Shown here piece after piece: positions 59,679 through 64,000 of a stretch of DNA of 64,000 nucleotides. A program made the translations under genes and the position numbers. The DNA is from Aeromonas rivipollensis (GTDB taxonomy: Bacteria; Pseudomonadota; Gammaproteobacteria; Enterobacterales; Aeromonadaceae). The notes below the pieces were generated by a model. That model made no database searches and was not told the origin of the DNA. It saw only the letters and a program-made list of their open reading frames with translations. How positions within the stretch are numbered: the stretch's first letter is position 1; the number at the start of each line of letters is the position of its first letter. The stretch covers positions 1-64,000 of the forward strand of contig NZ_JAAILA010000007.1 in NCBI RefSeq assembly GCF_010974825.1, read 5' to 3'.

Positions 59679-60411
59679 GTGATCACCTTATTAAAGGCTG
59701 AATCTATAAAGAGATTGTTCCACATTCACCCCGTGGCGGCAAACAGGGACTGTCATCTTCCACTCATGAATAACTTGGCATTTCAAGCAAAGTTATAAAC
59801 AAACCGGAAGGACAAGCTCCGCAAGTTGCCCACCCAGACTGTGCATAAGCCTGTGATCAAGCGGGTATATACAGTAGTTTTATACTACGACTTCAAATCA
59901 TGCCGTATCATACCCGATTCATATAAAAACAAAATATTCATTTAAATACATACAGTTAATATTTAAAGACTGGATCAAGATCCATGTCTTTTGCGCCCGA
60001 GGATCCTGGCTGTCAATTGTGAACAAGTTCGACTGTTCAAAGATCCATCAAGGCTAGTTTATCCACAAGGATGGCGCATTATCTGCACCGATATGGCGAG
60101 AAAAATCGGCGTGCTCTCACATTTATTTCTGATGCCGGGCCCTGTATCACCACTTTATGTCAGTTATCCAAGATTTCTGTGGATAACTATGTGCAACAGC
60201 CAGGCCAAACCCTTGGACAACTCGCAGCAACCGGGATCCTCCCGTTATCCAGGCTGGAGAAAAAAGTCAAATTCCTTTAAAATCATTGCCATAGATTAAA
60301 ATTCACAATCCTGCCCCCCCTGTGTATAGCCGGGCAAGGATCGGTTACAAAAACAGCGATCCTCTGTCAGGATCACACTTGTCCACCCCTTCTCGCCAAC
60401 AGGAGCCCCTC
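59679..60411. other. DARS2-like DnaA-box region between rppH and mutH
   Basis: 733 bases without a convincing gene. The left half (about 59,860-59,970) is very AT-rich. The right half has two perfect DnaA boxes, TTATCCACA at 60059-60067 and its reverse TGTGGATAA at 60178-60186. Near matches are TTATCCAAG at 60164-60172 and TTATCCAGG at 60245-60253. Eight GATC sites lie between 59973 and 60374. In E. coli the DnaA-reactivating locus DARS2 lies in the mutH neighbourhood, so I infer a counterpart here. The rppH and mutH promoters must also lie here. Confidence 0.65.
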
Positions 60412-61086
60412 ATGCCCGACAACCCACAGTCAGAGCAGGAATTGCTGGCGCGCGCCTACGCCATGGCGGGCTTCACCCTGGCTCAACTCGCCGCGACGGC
60501 CGGCATCCCGGTGCCACGGGATCTCCGGCGGGACAAGGGCTGGATCGGCCAGTTGATCGAGTGGCAGCTGGGCGCCAGCGCGGGTAGCCGACCGGAGCAG
60601 GACTTCCCCGATCTCGGCATAGAGCTCAAGACGATCCCGATCGATCCTCAGGGCAAACCGCTGGAAACCACCTTCGTCTGCGTCGCGCCCCTCATCGGGA
60701 TCAGTGGCCAGCGCTGGGAGGAGTCCAATGTGCGCAACAAGCTGTCGCGGGTACTCTGGATCCCGGTGGAGGGCAGCCGCACCATCCCCGTCGGTGAGCG
60801 CCGGGTCGGCATGCCGTTGCTGTGGAGCCCGAACGAAGAAGAAGACAGGTTGCTGCGTCAGGATTGGGAGGAGCTGATGGACATGATAGTGCTGGGGGAA
60901 GTGGAGCAGATCAGCGCCCGCCACGGCCAGGTCATGCAACTGCGCCCCAAGGCGGCCAACAGCAAGGCACTGACCCGCGCCATCGGCCGCAATGGCCAGC
61001 CGATCCAGACACTGCCAAGGGGCTTCTACCTCAAGATTGACTTCACTCACCAGTTGCTTCGGCGTCATTTCGCCCTGCCTGCCTGA
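60412..61086 (+). CDS. mutH: DNA mismatch repair endonuclease MutH
   Basis: Nicks the unmethylated strand at hemimethylated GATC when activated by MutS-MutL. The 224 aa product (E. coli 229) has the [19 protein letters not shown] segment, the catalytic residues in [16 protein letters not shown] (D...ExK), and the C-terminal [24 protein letters not shown] precedes the ATG at 60412; the longer frame lacks family similarity. Its presence implies Dam-directed repair. Confidence 0.96.
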   Translation: MPDNPQSEQELLARAYAMAGFTLAQLAATAGIPVPRDLRRDKGWIGQLIEWQLGASAGSRPEQDFPDLGIELKTIPIDPQGKPLETTFVCVAPLIGISGQRWEESNVRNKLSRVLWIPVEGSRTIPVGERRVGMPLLWSPNEEEDRLLRQDWEELMDMIVLGEVEQISARHGQVMQLRPKAANSKALTRAIGRNGQPIQTLPRGFYLKIDFTHQLLRRHFALPA

Positions 61087-61169
61087 CGATTGCTATCAAC
61101 ATCCTTGTCATAAAGTGATATAAAAATAACCAGCACTACTTTCTTCGCAGTCAGTGACAAGGAGTCGAT

Positions 61170-61493
61170 ATGCCGATCAACAAGCAATTTCTCAAGTCCC
61201 GCCCCGAGGTCAAGGTGACCTTCGCAGTGGAAAAAGAGGCCGCGGGTGAGGCCGAACAGGTCTTGCTGCTGGGGGAGTTCAGCCAGTGGCAACCCATTGA
61301 ATTGAAAAGAATGAAGAGCGGGGAGTTCAAGGCGACCCTCAACCTTCCCACCGATGGCCCCAGCCATTTCGAGTATTGCTACCAACTGGTGCAGCCGGAC
61401 GGGGAGACCCGTTATGACAACGACTGGGAAGCGGACGACTACGTGCCCGGCCCCTTCGGGCGCGACAACTCTGTGGTGCGGGTCAGCCAGTAG
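61170..61493 (+). CDS. Glycogen-recognition (CBM48/isoamylase N-terminal-like) protein
   Basis: A 107 aa stand-alone beta-sandwich protein. VLLLGEFSQWQPIELKRMKSG and FEYCYQLVQPDGETRYDND match the E-set/CBM48 domains found in branching and debranching enzymes and AMPK-beta-like proteins. No catalytic domain is attached. CAAGGAGTCGAT precedes the ATG. It lies 83 bases after mutH on the same strand and ends at a bidirectional terminator. A role in glycogen or sugar binding is plausible but unproven. Confidence 0.82.
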   Translation: MPINKQFLKSRPEVKVTFAVEKEAAGEAEQVLLLGEFSQWQPIELKRMKSGEFKATLNLPTDGPSHFEYCYQLVQPDGETRYDNDWEADDYVPGPFGRDNSVVRVSQ

Positions 61494-61540
61494 ACGACCA
61501 GAACACTAACACCTCTGACCGGTACCCGAATTACAGACAC

Positions 61541-61570
61541 AAAAAAGGCTCGCCATTGGCGAGCCTTTTC
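61541..61570. terminator. Bidirectional terminator between the CBM48 gene and rplS
   Basis: AAGGCTCGCC/GGCGAGCCTT with an A-run on the left and TTTT on the right, between convergent genes. Confidence 0.9.
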
Positions 61571-61619
61571 ACTACCTGTCGAGCTTTTCGCCGACATACC
61601 GACACCAATTCGAATCGAA

Positions 61620-61967
61620 TTAGTTGAGCTTCTCTTTGATACGAGCAGCTTTGCCGGACAGGTTGCGCAGGTAGTACAGCTTGGCGCGGCGAACATCACC
61701 ACGACGCTTCAGTTCTACACTGTGGATCAGCGGAGAGTGAGTCTGGAATACACGCTCAACACCTTCGCCGTTGGAGATCTTGCGAACGGTGAAAGCAGAG
61801 TGCAGACCGCGGTTACGCTTGGCAATGACGATGCCTTCGAAAGCCTGCAGACGCTCTTTACCACCTTCTTTAACACGAACTTGAACACGTACGGTGTCGC
61901 CCTGGGCAAAAGCCGGGATGTCGGTACGCAGTTGCTCTTGTTCAAGCTGCTGAATAATCTTGCTCAT
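61620..61967 (-). CDS. rplS: 50S ribosomal protein L19
   Basis: The 115 aa product has [16 protein letters not shown] and [18 protein letters not shown], the L19 signature near the subunit interface. It is the last gene of rpsP-rimM-trmD-rplS. Confidence 0.99.
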
Positions 61968-61999
61968 TGTCTTTCCTTACCTAGGATAAACTGAAAACT

Positions 62000-62749
62000 C
62001 TACTTAACGCTGTCACGCACTTCGCGGACATACTCGGCAAGAAGTGATTCTTGCTCGTCAGTCAGAGCTAGGTTGTTAATAAGTTCCGGCCTTCTCTGCC
62101 AGGTTCGTCCGAGCGACTGCTTGAGACGCCAGCGCCGAATCACTTCGTGATTGCCGCTTGTCAGCGCCTCGGGCACCGCCAATCCATCCAACAACTCCGG
62201 CCGAGTGTAGTGGGGATGATCCAGCAGGCCATCCGTGAAGGAGTCCTGCTCGGCACTGGCCTGATCGCCCAAAACCCCCGGAACCAGACGCGAAACCGCA
62301 TCGATCAGGGTCATGGCAGGCAACTCGCCACCACTTAACACGTAATCCCCGATAGACCACTCTTCGTCGACTTCGGTTTGTATCACGCGTTCATCGATAC
62401 CTTCGTATCGACCGGCGACCAGAATCAGTGTCTGATTCGTCGCCAACTCGGTTACGCCCGCTTGAGTCAGCTTGCGCCCCTGAGGAGAGAGATAGATGAC
62501 TTTCGCCCCGTCTCCCGCCGCTTGCTTGGCTGCATGAATAGCATCACGCAGCGGCTGAACCATCATCAGCATCCCAGGCCCACCACCATAAGGACGATCA
62601 TCGACCGTGCGGTGTTTGTCGTGGGTGAAATCCCGCGGGTTCCAGCACTCAATCTGCAGCAGGCCACTCTTGACGGCCCGACCCGTTACCCCGTGCTCGG
62701 TAATGGCTCGGAACATTTCCGGGAAGAGGCTAATCACCCCAATCCACAT
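62000..62749 (-). CDS. trmD: tRNA (guanine-N1)-methyltransferase TrmD
   Basis: Methylates G37 next to the anticodon, preventing +1 frameshifts. The 249 aa product has the trefoil-knot SAM site: [26 protein letters not shown] and [14 protein letters not shown]. It follows rimM by 34 bases and precedes rplS by 32. Confidence 0.98.
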   Translation of the reverse strand: MWIGVISLFPEMFRAITEHGVTGRAVKSGLLQIECWNPRDFTHDKHRTVDDRPYGGGPGMLMMVQPLRDAIHAAKQAAGDGAKVIYLSPQGRKLTQAGVTELATNQTLILVAGRYEGIDERVIQTEVDEEWSIGDYVLSGGELPAMTLIDAVSRLVPGVLGDQASAEQDSFTDGLLDHPHYTRPELLDGLAVPEALTSGNHEVIRRWRLKQSLGRTWQRRPELINNLALTDEQESLLAEYVREVRDSVK

Positions 62750-62783
62750 AAGAAACCTCCGGCACCCGTGTTAGCGCGGGAAA

Positions 62784-63305
62784 CTAGAAACCAGGATCCC
62801 AATCAACTTCGATTGTTCGAGCAGTCAGATCAATGTTCTTGATCACCTGCTCTTCCAGGAACGGGATCAGCCGCTCCTTTGCACCAAAGGCATCTTTTAC
62901 ATTGGCCTCAACCACCAACACATCGTTGGAGCCGGTTTCCATCAATTCGGTCACCTTGCCCAAGTCGTATCCCTTGGTGGTCATCACGGAGCAACCAATC
63001 AGGTCACGCCAGTAGAACTCACCTTCAGGCAACGCAGGCAACAGATCGGCGGCTACGCCAATCTCGACATTGGTCAATGCCAGGGCATCCTCGCGCACAT
63101 CGATACCATCGAGTTTGCAGATCAGACCCTTGTTGTGACGCTTCCAGGCCGAAACCTGAATCTCACGCCACACCCCGTTCTGATTGATCAGCCAGGGGTT
63201 GTAATCGAAAATCGCTTCGGCAACATCGGTGAAGGAGTTCACTTTAAGCCAACCCTTGATGCCGTAGACGGTACCCAGGGTGCCCAGAACTATAGGTTTT
63301 TCCAC
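62784..63305 (-). CDS. rimM: Ribosome maturation factor RimM
   Basis: Assists 30S head assembly by binding S19. The 173 aa product has the N-terminal [17 protein letters not shown] barrel and a C-terminal PRC barrel ([14 protein letters not shown]). It sits between rpsP and trmD, the standard order. Confidence 0.97.
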   Translation of the reverse strand: MEKPIVLGTLGTVYGIKGWLKVNSFTDVAEAIFDYNPWLINQNGVWREIQVSAWKRHNKGLICKLDGIDVREDALALTNVEIGVAADLLPALPEGEFYWRDLIGCSVMTTKGYDLGKVTELMETGSNDVLVVEANVKDAFGAKERLIPFLEEQVIKNIDLTARTIEVDWDPGF

Positions 63306-63329
63306 CTTAACTCCTTACCGTTTGGCTGA

Positions 63330-63578
63330 TTAAGCAGCTTTTTTAGCGTCTTTGATCAGCTTGGCAACGCGGTCAGAAACAGCGGCACCAGTAGCAACCC
63401 AATGCTCGATACGAGCCAGGTCCAGGTTCAGCTTTTCAGCGTTACCAGCAGCAACCGGGTTGAAGAAACCAACGCGCTCGATGAAGCGACCGTCACGGGC
63501 GCAACGGCTGTCAGAAACTACTACCTGGTAGAACGGACGCTTTTTCGCGCCACCACGTTGTAAACGAATGGTTACCAT
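63330..63578 (-). CDS. rpsP: 30S ribosomal protein S16
   Basis: The 82 aa product [20 protein letters not shown] with [18 protein letters not shown] is canonical S16. It is the first gene of rpsP-rimM-trmD-rplS, downstream of its own promoter. Confidence 0.99.
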   Translation of the reverse strand: MVTIRLQRGGAKKRPFYQVVVSDSRCARDGRFIERVGFFNPVAAGNAEKLNLDLARIEHWVATGAAVSDRVAKLIKDAKKAA

Positions 63579-63648
63579 ATCGTCCTCATGAACATCTAAT
63601 GAACAAGGCCTGCAAATACGCAGACCCTAGCTTAAAATAAGCCGCGTA

Positions 63649-63676
63649 ATTCTACTTGGATTCGTAATAATTGCAA
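63649..63676 (-). promoter_or_regulatory. Sigma-70 promoter of rpsP-rimM-trmD-rplS
   Basis: On the minus strand TTGCAA (63676-63671) is followed after 16 bases by TAGAAT (63654-63649) and a GC-rich discriminator. That is a common form for ribosomal protein operons, about 70 bases before rpsP. Confidence 0.6.
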
Positions 63677-63710
63677 CCAAGCCTGCTATTTTTTGCGCAG
63701 GAGCTGGCAT

Positions 63711-63740
63711 GAAAAAGGCTCACCACGGTGAGCCTTTTTG
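63711..63740 (-). terminator. Terminator of ffh
   Basis: AAGGCTCACC/GGTGAGCCTT with a short loop, followed on the minus strand by TTTTT. It lies 18 bases after the ffh stop and separates it from the rpsP promoter. Confidence 0.85.
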
Positions 63741-63757
63741 CCTGACAAGCAGGAAAA

Positions 63758-64000
63758 TCAGAACGGACCGCGTCCGCCACCACCAAATCCGGGCGGCAGC
63801 ATGTTCTTCATCTGGCCCATCATCTTGCGCATGCCGCCCTTGCCGGACATCTTCTTCATCATGCGCTGCATCTCGGTGAACTGCTTGAGCAGCTTGTTCA
63901 CGTCCTGCACCTGCATGCCGGAACCCGCGGCGATGCGACGCTTGCGGGATCCCTTGATGAGATCGGGATGGGCACGCTCCTTGGGCGTCATGGAGCTGAT
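63758..64000 (-). CDS. ffh: Signal recognition particle protein Ffh, 3' part
   Basis: The last 80 codons of the SRP54 GTPase; the 5' part lies outside the window. The methionine-rich M domain that binds 4.5S RNA and signal peptides is seen: [12 protein letters not shown], then [20 protein letters not shown] and [14 protein letters not shown]. The Gly/Pro tail [12 protein letters not shown] is typical. The open frame continues to the window edge without a start. Confidence 0.97.
   Translation of the reverse strand: MSSMTPKERAHPDLIKGSRKRRIAAGSGMQVQDVNKLLKQFTEMQRMMKKMSGKGGMRKMMGQMKNMLPPGFGGGGRGPF

Noticed and set aside
60203..60275. Possible fourth gene-end remnant: a stretch encoding GQTLGQLAATGILPL resembles [14 protein letters not shown] of MutH.
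   Set aside because: The identity is short and interrupted, and the stretch lies among DnaA-box-like sequences that may explain its conservation. It is weaker than the rapA, ispH and murJ cases.
59679..60411. Chromosomal origin (oriC), because of DnaA boxes, AT-rich DNA and clustered GATC.
   Set aside because: Neighbours are rppH and mutH and not the mnmG/mioC or dnaA genes found at gammaproteobacterial origins. Two perfect boxes are too few. A DARS2-like element fits the location better.

Overview
The window reads as a chromosomal segment of an Aeromonas species (Gammaproteobacteria, Aeromonadales). The basis is the high-GC codon use, the Aeromonas/Shewanella-type pilus gene tapY2 beside a pilY1 homologue, and E. 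coli/Vibrio-like core clusters (groSL/fxsA/aspA/dcuA, rpsF-rpsR-rplI, rnr-rlmB, murJ-ribF-ileS-lspA-fkpB-ispH, nhaA/nhaR, thyA-lgt-ptsP-rppH/mutH, rpsP-rimM-trmD-rplS-ffh). The genus is inferred from gene content and not from a database match. I see no insertion sequence, prophage, CRISPR array, rRNA or tRNA.

Layout. 0-4 kb: rapA and rluA. 4-7 kb: a small YjfB-like protein, a membrane GGDEF/EAL protein and a periplasmic molybdopterin-fold protein resembling the PruR/DcpA pterin-signalling pair. 7-16 kb: groES-groEL, a MATE exporter, fxsA, aspA, dcuA and gshA. 16-23.7 kb: an M16 peptidase, a YqaA-type membrane protein, a quinone-oxidoreductase-like dehydrogenase, several unknown small or secreted proteins and fpr. 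23.8-25 kb: the rpsF operon without priB. 25-32.6 kb: mntH, an AlaX-type editing protein, an EamA transporter, an ElaA-type acetyltransferase, a Crp/Fnr regulator, rlmB and rnr. 32.7-37 kb: a diguanylate cyclase, luxS, a lipoprotein transglycosylase, glnB and nadE. 37-44 kb: type IV pilus minor pilins and the PilY1 tip adhesin. 44-51.5 kb: ispH-fkpB-lspA-ileS-ribF-murJ. 51.7-55 kb: rpsT, an ArsR-type regulator, nhaR, a small secreted protein and nhaA. 55-61.5 kb: thyA, lgt, ptsP, rppH, a 733-base non-coding region carrying DnaA boxes, mutH and a CBM48 protein. 61.6-64 kb: the rplS-trmD-rimM-rpsP operon and the 3' end of ffh.

The genes are mostly housekeeping: transcription recycling, protein folding, translation, envelope biogenesis, anaerobic dicarboxylate metabolism, redox and metal homeostasis. 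Surface-behaviour genes run through them: two c-di-GMP proteins, luxS and the pilus tip operon.

The most unusual signals are these. (1) Three short degenerate copies of one end of a neighbouring intact gene lie directly beside that gene: the rapA 3' end, the ispH 5' end and the murJ 3' end. The ispH copy is an intact 26-codon reading frame coupled on both sides by TGATG overlaps. (2) A PruR/DcpA-like periplasmic-pterin to c-di-GMP pair. (3) A DARS2-like non-coding region between rppH and mutH. (4) A tandem pair of small secreted paralogues of unknown function.
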